DNA from: Ancalomicrobiaceae bacterium
GTDB taxonomy: Bacteria; Pseudomonadota; Alphaproteobacteria; Rhizobiales; Ancalomicrobiaceae
Length of the DNA: 64,000 nt
Reading direction: 5' to 3'
NCBI GenBank assembly: GCA_031291595.1
Contig: JARLIU010000097.1
Coordinates: 1-64,000, forward strand
Positions 49,973 through 60,036 of the stretch are shown piece by piece. A program made the position numbers and the translations under genes. Numbering within the stretch: position 1 is the stretch's first letter; every line of letters begins with the position of its first letter. Under the pieces are notes generated by a model. The model had not been told where the DNA came from. It saw nothing but the letters and a program-made list of their open reading frames with translations, and did no database searches.

Positions 49973-52113
49973 CGATGTTGGAATTGACGCTAGTCGCGTG
50001 TCTCCTCGCCGCCGGCACCGGCTTTGCCGCCTGCCTCTACGCCTGTCGTGCCAGGTCGAGCCTCAATCTGGTCTGCCGCCGCATCGTCGCGGCCGAAGCC
50101 GAGCGCGACGCCGTCAGTGCATCGGCCGCCCAGTCGGCGGAAGAATCGGCGGCGCGCAGCACGTCCGCCCTCAACGAGGCACAATCGCAGCTCGAACAGT
50201 TCATCGCCTTCGCCCCCGCCTCGATCGCCATGATCGACCGCGACCTGCGCTTCGTCGCCCACACCCGGCGCTTTGCCACCGAATGCGGCTTCGACCGCCA
50301 TGATCTCGCCGGCTGGCATGTCTCCGACATCCTGCCCTCGCTCGGCCTCGACTGGCCGGCAGCGCTGGCCGAATGCATGGCCGGCTCGCTCGACCGCCGC
50401 GACGAGAAGCTGCTGGAACTGCCCGGCGGCGCGACGCGATGGATCCTGTGGAAATTGCGCCCCTGGCACGCAGCCGACGGCAGCCCGGCCGGGCTGATGC
50501 TGATGACCAAGGACATCACCGAGCGCAAGGCCATGATGCTCCAACTGTCCCGCGCGCTGTCGAGCGCCGAGGCCGCCGCCCGGGCCAAGGCCGATTTCCT
50601 CGCCACCATGAGCCACGAGCTGAGAACGCCGCTGACCGGCATCATCGGCATGGCCGAAAGCCTGCTGGCCGACAGCACGCTGGCTCTGTCGCCTGGGCAT
50701 CGCCAGATGATCGACATGCAGCGCCGCTGCGGCACCGACCTGCTGACGATCGTCAACGATATCCTCGACTTCTCCAAGGCGGATTCCGGCCATCTGCAGC
50801 TGGAGGCGATCCCTGTCGGCATCAGGGATCTGGTGGAAAGCTCGCTCGCCACCATCGCCCCGGCCGCCGAAGGCAAGTCGATTGCGACCGAGCTGACGAT
50901 CGACCCCGCCCTTCCCGATGCGATCGCCGGCGATCCAGTGCGGCTGCGTCAGATTCTGCTGAACTTCCTGTCGAATGCCGCCAAGTTCACCCCTGTCGGC
51001 GGCCACATCGGTTTGGCCGTGTCGCCGAGCGGCGGCGGCATCCGCTTTTCCGTCTCCGATACCGGCGTCGGCATTTCCCCCGACGCGCTGCCGCATCTGT
51101 TCACCCGCTTTTCCCAGGCGGACGCCTCCACCAGCCGCCACTACGGCGGCACCGGACTGGGGCTGGCCATCTGCCGCCAGATGGTCGAATTGATGAACGG
51201 ATCGATTGAAGTCGAGAGCGAGCCTGGCATAGGCTCGACCTTCTCCTTCACCATCCCGATCCGGCCGGCGGCGCAACAGCCCCAGACGCCGGTTGCCCTC
51301 GCCCCAGTGGTCCAGGCCCAGCCGGCCGCTCCCACCGATGCCGCGGCAGCACCGCCGGCAGTCGGACGTCCGGCCGTCGCTCGCCACATCCTCGTTGCCG
51401 AAGACAATGGCACCAACCGGCTCCTCGTCTCCAAGATGCTCGAAAAGCAGGGATGCCGCGTCAGCCTTGTCGCCGACGGCCGCGCCGCGGTCGAGGCCGT
51501 CACCCGCCCCGGCGCCGAGCGCTTCGACCTCGTACTGATGGACATCCATATGCCCATCATGGACGGCGAAGAGGCGACACGGCAGATCCGTGCGTGCGAA
51601 GCCGGACGGCGGACGCCGATCGTCGCACTGACCGCCAATGCCTTCAGCGAAGACATAGCTCGCTATCGGGCGCTCGGCATGGACGACCACATCGCCAAGC
51701 CGATCGACTGGCCGCTGCTGTTCTCCACCCTCGACCGGCTCGCCAACGCCTCGGTGGGCATCGACGACCTGCCAGTCCTCGACCACCATACGCTCGCCGA
51801 ACTCCGCTCCATGTTCGGCGCCGACGCGGCCCAGGAACTGGTCGACCTGTTCGCCGTCGAGCTCGAATCCCGCACCGCTGCGCTCTCCGGCACCGCCGCA
51901 GCCGCCGCCCTCGCCGTCGAAGCTCACGCGCTCGCCTCTGCCGCCAAGAGCATCGGCTGTGCCGAACTGTCGCGTCGGTGCAAGGAGTTGGAGCGCAAGA
52001 TCACCGCCGGCAGCGACGATATCGGCACCGAACTGGCCGCCATCCTGGCCGCCGCCGCCCGCGCCGGCGATGCCATCCGCCGCGAAGCCGGACAGATCGG
52101 GGCAGCTGCTTGA
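49969..52113 (+). CDS. Hybrid histidine kinase (PAS-HisKA-HATPase-REC-Hpt)
   Basis: FLATMSHELRTPLTGIIGMAESLL; GTGLGLAICRQMVELMNG; HILVAEDNGTNRLLVSKMLEKQGC; C-terminal Hpt-like helix bundle. Confidence 0.94.
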   Translation: MTMLELTLVACLLAAGTGFAACLYACRARSSLNLVCRRIVAAEAERDAVSASAAQSAEESAARSTSALNEAQSQLEQFIAFAPASIAMIDRDLRFVAHTRRFATECGFDRHDLAGWHVSDILPSLGLDWPAALAECMAGSLDRRDEKLLELPGGATRWILWKLRPWHAADGSPAGLMLMTKDITERKAMMLQLSRALSSAEAAARAKADFLATMSHELRTPLTGIIGMAESLLADSTLALSPGHRQMIDMQRRCGTDLLTIVNDILDFSKADSGHLQLEAIPVGIRDLVESSLATIAPAAEGKSIATELTIDPALPDAIAGDPVRLRQILLNFLSNAAKFTPVGGHIGLAVSPSGGGIRFSVSDTGVGISPDALPHLFTRFSQADASTSRHYGGTGLGLAICRQMVELMNGSIEVESEPGIGSTFSFTIPIRPAAQQPQTPVALAPVVQAQPAAPTDAAAAPPAVGRPAVARHILVAEDNGTNRLLVSKMLEKQGCRVSLVADGRAAVEAVTRPGAERFDLVLMDIHMPIMDGEEATRQIRACEAGRRTPIVALTANAFSEDIARYRALGMDDHIAKPIDWPLLFSTLDRLANASVGIDDLPVLDHHTLAELRSMFGADAAQELVDLFAVELESRTAALSGTAAAAALAVEAHALASAAKSIGCAELSRRCKELERKITAGSDDIGTELAAILAAAARAGDAIRREAGQIGAAA

Positions 52114-53004
52114 CGAGCGGCCGCCCGATTGGGGATCGCGGCGATTAAGGCGCCGGCCGACCAGTTGGAACGAGACCGGCGCTCTATCTTTTTGTTTGAG
52201 CATCGGAATCGACCCGGAACCGGCTCCCGCTTCCAGGTCCGAGGCTCTAAGCTCTGCGATGCATAGATTTGCAGGTGTCGCCGACCGGCGAGCAGTTGCC
52301 GAGTCGCACGTCACGTCCGAAATATAACATTCTGATTCATGAACGTAATTTCGGCGTCGCCGAACCGGCGTCTACCCGAAATAGACGGTCGTGGCGGCAG
52401 ATAGCAGTTCCGCACAGACATCCAATTCGCCGTCCACACTGACCATCCGGCCGAACAGTGCTGCCACTCACGTTGGCTTAACGTTCTCGCAATATTTACA
52501 GCTCGTTAAGAAATCAAATGGTAGATGATCTTCCCAAGAGTTAGAATCGATGCAGGTGCTTGATTCGCCGCTGTTCAAGTAGGCGGCAAGCATATCGATC
52601 GGGGTATAGCCGGAAGTCCGGAATAATGACGATGGTCGACAGCACGATCGCAGCGGCGGTTGGCATGGATCGGCCGCTCATGCAGTCCAGGCAGCCGAGC
52701 TATCCAGTACCGGCCCCGCGTCTGCCGCCGGCAACCGACTTTGTCGGTCGCGCTGCGGGGGGCCGATCGGTTGCAGTGTGCAGTTGCGTCCACGGTAGCT
52801 AGCCCGGGCCGGGCATTAAAGTCGGCGCGCCGCATGGTGTCGCACGGTCAATACCTGGTTCGATCAGAACGCAATGTCCGCAGCATAGTCCCGAGGGCGT
52901 CAAGCCTAACCGGACAAGGATATGCGCGAGACAAAAAGTCTGGAATATTGTGACGTGCTTCGTCGGCGCGACAATACTCTAAGACGACCTGCACAGGCAG
53001 AGCC

Positions 53005-53175
53005 ATGACGGAAGACGTCATCACCCACCGGCCAACGCTTTCCACCTACGAAGAAATCGATGCGGCGCTCAACTGGCTGCGTCGCTACACCAAAAGCAAG
53101 ACTGAACTGTGCACGATGCTCGTGCAGTACTACGCCGTCGACCTCGACATGCTGGCCAACAGGCTGCAGCACTGA
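53005..53175 (+). CDS. Small protein (56 aa), paralog of minus-strand ORF 53258-53464
   Basis: MTEDVITHRPTLSTYEEIDAALNWLRRYTKSKTELCTMLVQYYAVDLDMLANRLQH*; below ORF-track cutoff; similarity to neighbour. Confidence 0.6.
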   Translation: MTEDVITHRPTLSTYEEIDAALNWLRRYTKSKTELCTMLVQYYAVDLDMLANRLQH

Positions 53176-53257
53176 CGACCCGGCGACGCGAGCGCCGATG
53201 ACTCTCCGGCCGCCGCGGTGCGCGGCGAGCGACCGAGGTTGCCTCTCGGCGTGACGA

Positions 53258-53464
53258 TCAGTTGACCGCGACTTTGCGCGCCAGAACATCCGCCAGGAGA
53301 TCGAGGTCGACCCGGTACCATGCCGCCAGCAGGCGCCATGCCTCCGTCGTCGAACTGCAACGGTCGAGCGCCCATTCGACTGCCGCTTCCACGGCGGCTT
53401 CGTCATCCAGCGTGGCACGCTCCGCTTCGCAGAAACTTTCCACTTGGTACTCCCAACTGACCAT
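53258..53464 (-). CDS. Small protein (68 aa), paralog of 53005-53175
   Basis: MVSWEYQVESFCEAERATLDDEAAVEAAVEWALDRCSSTTEAWRLLAAWYRVDLDLLADVLARKVAVN*. Confidence 0.6.
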   Translation of the reverse strand: MVSWEYQVESFCEAERATLDDEAAVEAAVEWALDRCSSTTEAWRLLAAWYRVDLDLLADVLARKVAVN

Positions 53465-53882
53465 GCCCCAACACAACGGGGCGCCGCGCCGACCGTCGGT
53501 CACCGCAGCAGGATTCCACGCCAGCAGCGCGCTCCCCGGCCGACCGCCCAAGGCGATCGACCTTCAAGCTGATCCGCTGTCCAATCAAGAGGTTAGACCG
53601 CTGATTCAGCTGTCGCACGCTTCCATGCGACGGCACGGCGCTCCACCACTATTGACACAACCGCCAACACCTTTCTCCCGGTCCACACAGACGGAGGCCG
53701 TTCGGAAGGTGGCGTAACTGAGCACCGAATATTGACGACAGAGTGACAGATTTGGCAATCCGCTTTGTAGATATTGGGTTAAGACGCGTGCAGATGCACT
53801 CGCCTTCCAGTTACATTCGCAATGATGCTTATGCGATCCTGCCGAAGTATTCGATCCGCTGGCCGTCCCCAACAGATCCGCT

Positions 53883-54263
53883 TCAGCGCCGCTTGGCGGT
53901 TACCTCGATTTCGATCTTCATCTCGGGCTTGACCAGACCGCAGACGATCATCGTCGCCGCCGGTCGCACCTCGGCGAAATACTGGCCGACGAGCGGAAAC
54001 ACCGCGTCCATAGAACTGGCATCGGTGATGTAGTAGACGGCGCGGACGACGTCGGCGAGATCGAAGCCGGCCTCGGCGAGCGCTCGTCCGATGGTCTCCA
54101 TCGCGTTGCGCGTCTGGTCCTCGACCGCATCGGGCATCGTCATGGCAGCATAATCGTAGCCGGTGGTGCCCGACACCCAGGCCCAGTCGCCGTCGACGAC
54201 TGCGCGGGAATAGCCGGCGACCTTTTCGAACGGCGAACCGGTAGAGATCAATTGACGCGTCAT
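53883..54263 (-). CDS. RidA/YjgF family protein
   Basis: GYSRAVVDGDWAWVSGTTGYDY; NAMETIGRALAEAGFDLADVVRAVYYI. Confidence 0.92.
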   Translation of the reverse strand: MTRQLISTGSPFEKVAGYSRAVVDGDWAWVSGTTGYDYAAMTMPDAVEDQTRNAMETIGRALAEAGFDLADVVRAVYYITDASSMDAVFPLVGQYFAEVRPAATMIVCGLVKPEMKIEIEVTAKRR

Positions 54264-54334
54264 GCCATCCTCAGCAGAAAACGGCCCGGCCGGTCATGCC
54301 GCCGGGCGCACGAATACAGCAAGCCGGCTGCGGC

Positions 54335-54940
54335 TCACGCCCAGGGTTGCTCAGCCGAATGGCGCTTCTCGTAGGCCGAGATCGCCGTTTCCTTCCCGAG
54401 CGTCAGGCCGATGTCGTCAAGCCCGTTCAACAGGCAATGCTTGCGGAACGGATCGACGTCGAAGGCGATCGAGCCGCCGTCCGGCCCCTTGATGGTCTGG
54501 CTGTCCAGATCCACCGTCAGCGTGGCGTTTGCCCCGCGGCTGGCGTCGTCCATCAGCTTCGCCAGATCTTCGGCCGAGACCTTGATCGGCAGGATGCCGT
54601 TCTTGAAGCAATTGTTGTAGAAGATGTCGGCGAAGCTGGTCGAGATGACGCAGCGGATGCCGAAGTCGGCAAGCGCCCAGGGCGCATGCTCGCGGCTCGA
54701 GCCGCAGCCGAAATTGTCACCCGCCACCAGCAGTTGCGACTTGCGATAGGCGGCCTGGTTGAGAATGAAGTCCGGCTTCTCGCTGCCATCCTGGTTGAAG
54801 CGCATTTCGAAGAACAGGCCGCGCCCGAGCCCGGTGCGTTCGATCGTCTTCAGGAACTGCTTGGGGATGATCATATCGGTGTCGATATTGACGATCGGCA
54901 GTGGCGCCGCCACACCCGTCAACGTCGTGAACTTATCCAT
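54335..54940 (-). CDS. leuD: 3-isopropylmalate dehydratase small subunit
   Basis: [56 protein letters not shown]. Confidence 0.96.
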   Translation of the reverse strand: MDKFTTLTGVAAPLPIVNIDTDMIIPKQFLKTIERTGLGRGLFFEMRFNQDGSEKPDFILNQAAYRKSQLLVAGDNFGCGSSREHAPWALADFGIRCVISTSFADIFYNNCFKNGILPIKVSAEDLAKLMDDASRGANATLTVDLDSQTIKGPDGGSIAFDVDPFRKHCLLNGLDDIGLTLGKETAISAYEKRHSAEQPWA

Positions 54941-55152
54941 TTCGATCCCTCCTGAGTGCGAGGATGGCTGAATAGCGCGTTTCTGCCCGACGATGAAGGG
55001 GTATTTGACGGGCGGCGGCCGGGCTTGCCAAGCCAGCTTCGTCAACCAACTGAAAGACGGCGCGCGGAAACCGTTGCGAAAGCCGATCGGCTGGTGTCCT
55101 GTTGACCGACGTTCGACCCTGCCGCCGCGGCGGCATTGAGGAGATCAAATTC

Positions 55153-55524
55153 GTGCTTCTCGAACTGGAATTGGGCGCTGCCCTGATCGTGCTGGGGCTC
55201 CTCATCGCCATCTGGCAGTATTTCCGCGGGCGATCCGGCATCGCCACCCACGGCAAGGTCGCCCGCATCGATGCGACCGACAAGAAGTCGCCGTTGGGCG
55301 AAGCCAAGCTCACCATCCGCTTTGTCGACGGCGAGGGCGCCCTGCGCTTCTTCTCCGCTTCGGTTCGCGGCACGCGCTACAGCGTGAGTGACGACATTCC
55401 GGTGCGCTATTCGGCGAAGGACCCGGGCAACGCCCGGGTCGACGAGGGCGCCGCCAAATGGGTGCGCCCGCTGGTCGTCGCCGTGGTCGGCCTGTTCCTG
55501 ATTGGCGCCGGGTTATTGAAGTAG
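55153..55524 (+). CDS. DUF3592 domain membrane protein
   Basis: Two TM segments flanking ATHGKVARIDATDKKSPLGEAKLTIRFVDGEG..DDIPVRYSAKDPGNARVDEGAAKWVRP; GTG 55153 with SD GAGGAG. Confidence 0.65.
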   Translation: MLLELELGAALIVLGLLIAIWQYFRGRSGIATHGKVARIDATDKKSPLGEAKLTIRFVDGEGALRFFSASVRGTRYSVSDDIPVRYSAKDPGNARVDEGAAKWVRPLVVAVVGLFLIGAGLLK

Positions 55525-55631
55525 TCCCGCCTACCGCTCCGCACGCGATGGCGGCAACGGCGCCACGCCGGCGAACGACAGCGGCGGCACCTTTCGATGC
55601 CGCCGCCCAAGCAAGTCCGGGACCGATGCGA

Positions 55632-56669
55632 TCACGCCGCCTTTTGCGCCTTCGGCGTGATGAGCTTGCGGTTGATCAGCACTTCGGCGATCTGCACGGC
55701 GTTCAACGCCGCGCCCTTGCGCAAATTGTCGGAGACGCACCAGAACGCCAGCCCGTTCTCCACCGTCGCGTCCTCGCGGATGCGGCTGATGTAGGTGGCG
55801 TCCTCGCCCGTCGCCTCGTAGGGCGTGGCATAGCCACCGGGTTCGCGCTTGTCGATCACCAGGCAGCCGGGCGCCTCACGCAGGATGTCGCGGGCTTCGT
55901 CCGCCGTCACCGGGTTCTCGAATTCGACGTTGACGGCTTCCGAGTGGGAGATGAACACCGGCACGCGCACGCATGTGGCGGTCAGCTTGATCTTCGGATC
56001 GAGAATCTTCTTGGTCTCGACCATCATCTTCCACTCTTCCTTCGTGTAGCCGTCCTCCATGAACACGTCGATATGCGGGATGACATTGAAGGCGATGCGC
56101 TTGGGGAACTTCTTCACCTCGATCGGATCGGTGACGAAGACGGCGCGCGTCTGGGTGAACAGTTCGTCCATCGCTTCCTTGCCGGCGCCCGACACCGACT
56201 GATAGGTGGAGACGACGACGCGCTTGATCTTGAACTCGTCGTGCAGCGGCTTCAGCGCGACGACGAGTTGCGCGGTCGAGCAGTTCGGATTGGCGATGAT
56301 GTACTTCTTCTTGAACCCGACGATGGCGTCGGCGTTCACTTCCGGCACGATCAGCGGCACGTCGGCGTCGTAGCGCCAGGCCGAGGAATTGTCGATGACG
56401 ACGCAGCCCTTGGCAGCGATCTTCGGCGACCATTCCTTCGATACCGCCCCGCCCGCGGACATCAGGCAGATGTCTGTGTCGGTGAAGTCGTAGTTGTCGA
56501 GCACCTTGGTCTTCAGCGTCTTGTTGCCGAACGAAACCTCGGTGCCGAGCGAACGGGAAGAGGCGAGCGCCACGACTTCCGACGCCGGAAATCCGCGCTC
56601 GTCGAGGATCTCGAGCATCTCGCGGCCCACATTTCCGGTGGCACCGACCACAGCAACCTTGTAACTCAT
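55632..56669 (-). CDS. asd: Aspartate-semialdehyde dehydrogenase
   Basis: MSYKVAVVGATGNVGREMLEILDERGFPASEVVALASSRSLG; NPNCSTAQLVVALKPLHDEF. Confidence 0.96.
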   Translation of the reverse strand: MSYKVAVVGATGNVGREMLEILDERGFPASEVVALASSRSLGTEVSFGNKTLKTKVLDNYDFTDTDICLMSAGGAVSKEWSPKIAAKGCVVIDNSSAWRYDADVPLIVPEVNADAIVGFKKKYIIANPNCSTAQLVVALKPLHDEFKIKRVVVSTYQSVSGAGKEAMDELFTQTRAVFVTDPIEVKKFPKRIAFNVIPHIDVFMEDGYTKEEWKMMVETKKILDPKIKLTATCVRVPVFISHSEAVNVEFENPVTADEARDILREAPGCLVIDKREPGGYATPYEATGEDATYISRIREDATVENGLAFWCVSDNLRKGAALNAVQIAEVLINRKLITPKAQKAA

Positions 56670-57303
56670 TGGAAAGCCTCTAGCCTTGTCTTTTCGCTCC
56701 CCCGGCTTCGGACCGAGTGGCGGCAACAAGCCGCTCGTTCGGTCCGCCTGGCCCTCTCCTCCCCGCCGGGAGAGGGCACGGGGAAAAGGGGCAGGCTCAG
56801 CCGGCGGTTTTCGCCGCCGTCGTCGCGGTCGTTTTTGCCGTCGCAGTGACGCGATCGGTGAACGACAGATCGATGCGCGTTGGCATGACGACCGACATGA
56901 CGGATGCCCCAGGATCGGCGCGGACGGAACTGCCTACGCCCGGCGACCGCGGACGAGCGATTTCGCCCGTTCCACGCGCCAGATGAGACGGAGCCTCACG
57001 AGCAGCGAAAAGTCAAGCCGCAATGCTGCGAGGTCAGGGCTATCGCGCCTGGGCGAGGACGGCCATGCCCGGCATCTGTGGTTTTGGTTTGGTCGTTTGG
57101 ACGGGCGGCCGGACCGGCGCTGAACCCGCTCTGCCGACGCGCATGTTCTGCCCGTGTTGTCAACGGCGTGCAGATATGGCGCCACGGCGATCGTCAACGC
57201 CAGGGGCCATTCCTATATACGCACCTCGCCGTACTCCCGCCGCTTCGACCATGCCCGCAGCGGACCGAGCCGGATCCTTGTCGCTACGATTGCGGAGGCC
57301 TCG

Positions 57304-58317
57304 ATGGCCGCACTTTCCATCCTCGATCTCGTCCGTGTCACCGAAGCCACCGATGCGCGCGGCGCCCTCGACAACGCGCGCGAACTCGCCGCCCGGGCGG
57401 AAAACTGGGGCTACCGCCGCTTCTGGGTGGCCGAACACCACAACATGCCCGGCATCGCCAGCGCCGCGACGGCCGTGGTCATCGCCCACATCGCCGCCGG
57501 TACCGAACGCATCCGCGTCGGCGCGGGCGGGATCATGCTGCCGAACCATGCCCCGATCGTCATCGCCGAGCAGTTCGGCACGCTGGCGCGGCTCCATCCC
57601 GGCCGCATCGATCTCGGGCTCGGCCGGGCGCCGGGGACCGACCAGATCACCGTGCAGGCGTTGCGGCGCAGCCTCGACGGGCCCGACAACTTTCCGCAGG
57701 ACGTGCTCGAACTGCAGGCGTATTTCGCCCCGGCGGTCCCCGGCCAGCGGGTGCAGGCGGTGCCGGCTGCCGGAACCGAGGTTCCGCTGTGGATCTTGGG
57801 ATCGAGCACCTATGGCGCGGCACTGGCGGCCGAACTTGGCCTGCCCTACGCCTTCGCCTCGCATTTCGCGCCGGCGCAGCTGACGGCGGCGCTCGAGATC
57901 TACCGCGACCGCTTCAAGCCGTCGGAGCAGGCGGCGCGGCCCTATGCGATGATCGGCGTCAACATCATCGCCGCGGACACCGATGCCGAGGCGCGCCGGC
58001 TGGCAACCACGCAGCAGATGTCGATCACCAACATCTTCCGCGGAGAGCGCGGACTGAGCCGTCCGCCGATCGACGACATCGACAGCTATTGGACGCCGCA
58101 GGAGATGATGCGGGTGCGGCAGTGGCTTGCCTGCTCGATCGTCGGGGCGCCGGATACGGTGAGAGCCGGCCTCGATGCGCTCATCGCCGAAACAGCGGCG
58201 GACGAGTTGATGATCGTCTCCGACATTTTCGATCATACCGCGCGGCTGCGCTCCTATGAGTTGATCGCCACCGCTGCGCAGGCCGGCGACAGCCTGCAAG
58301 CCGCCCAGCATCCCTGA
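57304..58317 (+). CDS. LLM-class flavin-dependent oxidoreductase
   Basis: [77 protein letters not shown]. Confidence 0.94.
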   Translation: MAALSILDLVRVTEATDARGALDNARELAARAENWGYRRFWVAEHHNMPGIASAATAVVIAHIAAGTERIRVGAGGIMLPNHAPIVIAEQFGTLARLHPGRIDLGLGRAPGTDQITVQALRRSLDGPDNFPQDVLELQAYFAPAVPGQRVQAVPAAGTEVPLWILGSSTYGAALAAELGLPYAFASHFAPAQLTAALEIYRDRFKPSEQAARPYAMIGVNIIAADTDAEARRLATTQQMSITNIFRGERGLSRPPIDDIDSYWTPQEMMRVRQWLACSIVGAPDTVRAGLDALIAETAADELMIVSDIFDHTARLRSYELIATAAQAGDSLQAAQHP

Positions 58318-58637
58318 CCGGTTCGATCCGGCGATCCGGCGCCGGCAGGCGGCCGGACGGCCGCGCGTGAACCGGTGGCTATCGTGCCGCCCGCCTCCAC
58401 GGCAAAGCCGATGGCCAACCATGCGGTCGACTGCTATCCTCGCGGCCTGTTGCCGTCCGACGCCGGCGATGCGCCGCGCCACGAATGCGGTCGATGCGCC
58501 ATCGGTACGCGGCGGGCGGTCGGGAGTTGGGGGATCAAGGCAGCGGACGTCCGGAGCGGCGCTCGCGAGCGGTGCACGTCGGCACGCAATGCGGGAGAAG
58601 GCGAAGTCGGCGCATTGGTCGGACGGCGACCGGGCAA

Positions 58638-58716
58638 CTAGTGGAGCGAATTCGACATTTGAGCCCCAGCGTGCGGGAAGAGACGAACTCAAATGTCGAA
58701 TTCAAAGCTCCACTAG
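58638..58716. repeat. Palindromic element B1 (CTAGTG family), first half of paired element
   Basis: Left arm CTAGTGGAGC-GAATTCGACATTTGAG; right arm reverse complement CTAGTGGAGC-TTT-GAATTCGACATTTGAG. Confidence 0.9.
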
Positions 58717-58729
58717 ATTCAATAAGTTG

Positions 58730-58806
58730 CTAGTGGCCCTTTGACTCCGACATTTGCTCAAGCACGTGCGGCAAGTGGGATGCAAAGGTCGGAGTCGGAC
58801 CACTAG
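58730..58806. repeat. Palindromic element B2 (CTAGTG family), second half of paired element
   Basis: Left arm CTAGTGGCCC-TTT-GACTCCGACATTTGC; right arm reverse complement CTAGTGGTCC-GACTCCGACCTTTGC. Confidence 0.9.
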
Positions 58807-58836
58807 GGAATCTGGCGGACTCAACTACTTCGGGCC

Positions 58837-60036
58837 ATGATGCATCGCCAACTGATCGCAAGTGTCTCTAGCTTCCTCTCCAACGCGGTAGTCATCGGCG
58901 GATACCAGGATCCCTCCGCCGCCTATCTAGCGCGGCGGCGTTGGCGCGCGCTGATGCTGCGGCTGGCCTTTTGGCTGCTGGTTGCCTTGCCGACCACCGC
59001 CGCCGCCGTCTTCTACGGCCTGATCGCTGGGCCCCGCTACGAATCGGAAGCGCGGTTCATCGTGCGCAGCGTCGCCTCGCAGCAGACGACGGGCTTTGAC
59101 GCGGTGTTCCGTACCTTCGGCCTCGCCAAGACGGTCGACGACGCCTACGTCATTCAGAAGTACCTTTTATCGCGCGATGCCCTCGACGGGCTGGCGCAGC
59201 AGGGACCCGACCCGCGGACCGTGTTCTCGCGGCCCGAAATCGACCGCCTGTCGCGCTATCCCCGGTTCTGGCGCGAGGCCTCCAACGAATCGCTCTACGA
59301 CTTCTATCTCGACCACGTCGATGTGACGGAGGACGACGTCAAAGGCATTGTCCGGATCCGCGTGGTTGCGTTCCGTCCCGATGACGCCCAGGCCGTCGTC
59401 GTATCGCTGCTGCACCTTGCCGAAGCGATGGTCAACCGCATGAACGAACGAGCCCAGTCCGACTCGTTGAATTTTGCCCGCAGCGAGGTCAAGCGCGCCG
59501 AGGCCAACGTGATCACGGCGCAGCAGGAACTGGCCGCCTATCGCAACAAGGAATTGATCGTCGATCCGTCGAAGTCGGCCACGAGCATGATCGAGACGAT
59601 CGGCGGGTTGAGCGGCGATCTGGCCCGCGCCAATGCCCAGTTGAAGGAAACGCAGGCGATGTCGCCGCGCAGTCCGTCCATCCCGTCGATCAAGGCGCGC
59701 ATCGCGGCGCTCGACGAGCGGATCGGGATCGAGCGCCAGCGTCTGGCCGGCGGCGACACGTCTCTCGCCAACAAGCTGGGCGAGTACGAACGGCGCGTCC
59801 TCGCCCGGGATCTCGCCGACCGCGGTCTGACGAACGCATTGGAATCGCTCGATACCGCGCGACAGGAGGCGCATCGCCAACACATTTACGTGGAAGAAGT
59901 GGTGCAGCCGACGCTCCCGGACGAATCGACCGAACCAAAACGGCTGAGAAGCATCTTGACGGTGTTCGTGCTGGGCTTCGCCCTGTTCGGGGTCTGCTGG
60001 ATCCTGGTGGTCGGTGCGGGAGAACACGCCCAATGA
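58837..60036 (+). CDS. Capsule polysaccharide export inner-membrane protein, KpsE/BexC/CtrB-like (copy 1)
   Basis: RYESEARFIVRSVASQQTTGFDAVFRTFGLAKTVDDAYVIQKYLLSRDAL; coiled-coil between two TM segments. Confidence 0.88.
   Translation: MMHRQLIASVSSFLSNAVVIGGYQDPSAAYLARRRWRALMLRLAFWLLVALPTTAAAVFYGLIAGPRYESEARFIVRSVASQQTTGFDAVFRTFGLAKTVDDAYVIQKYLLSRDALDGLAQQGPDPRTVFSRPEIDRLSRYPRFWREASNESLYDFYLDHVDVTEDDVKGIVRIRVVAFRPDDAQAVVVSLLHLAEAMVNRMNERAQSDSLNFARSEVKRAEANVITAQQELAAYRNKELIVDPSKSATSMIETIGGLSGDLARANAQLKETQAMSPRSPSIPSIKARIAALDERIGIERQRLAGGDTSLANKLGEYERRVLARDLADRGLTNALESLDTARQEAHRQHIYVEEVVQPTLPDESTEPKRLRSILTVFVLGFALFGVCWILVVGAGEHAQ

Noticed and set aside
49990-52314. 774-aa minus-strand ORF
   Set aside because: Antisense shadow of the hybrid histidine kinase
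53606-53872. 88-aa minus-strand ORF in AT-richer intergenic region
   Set aside because: No recognisable motif or SD and overlaps other equally weak frames
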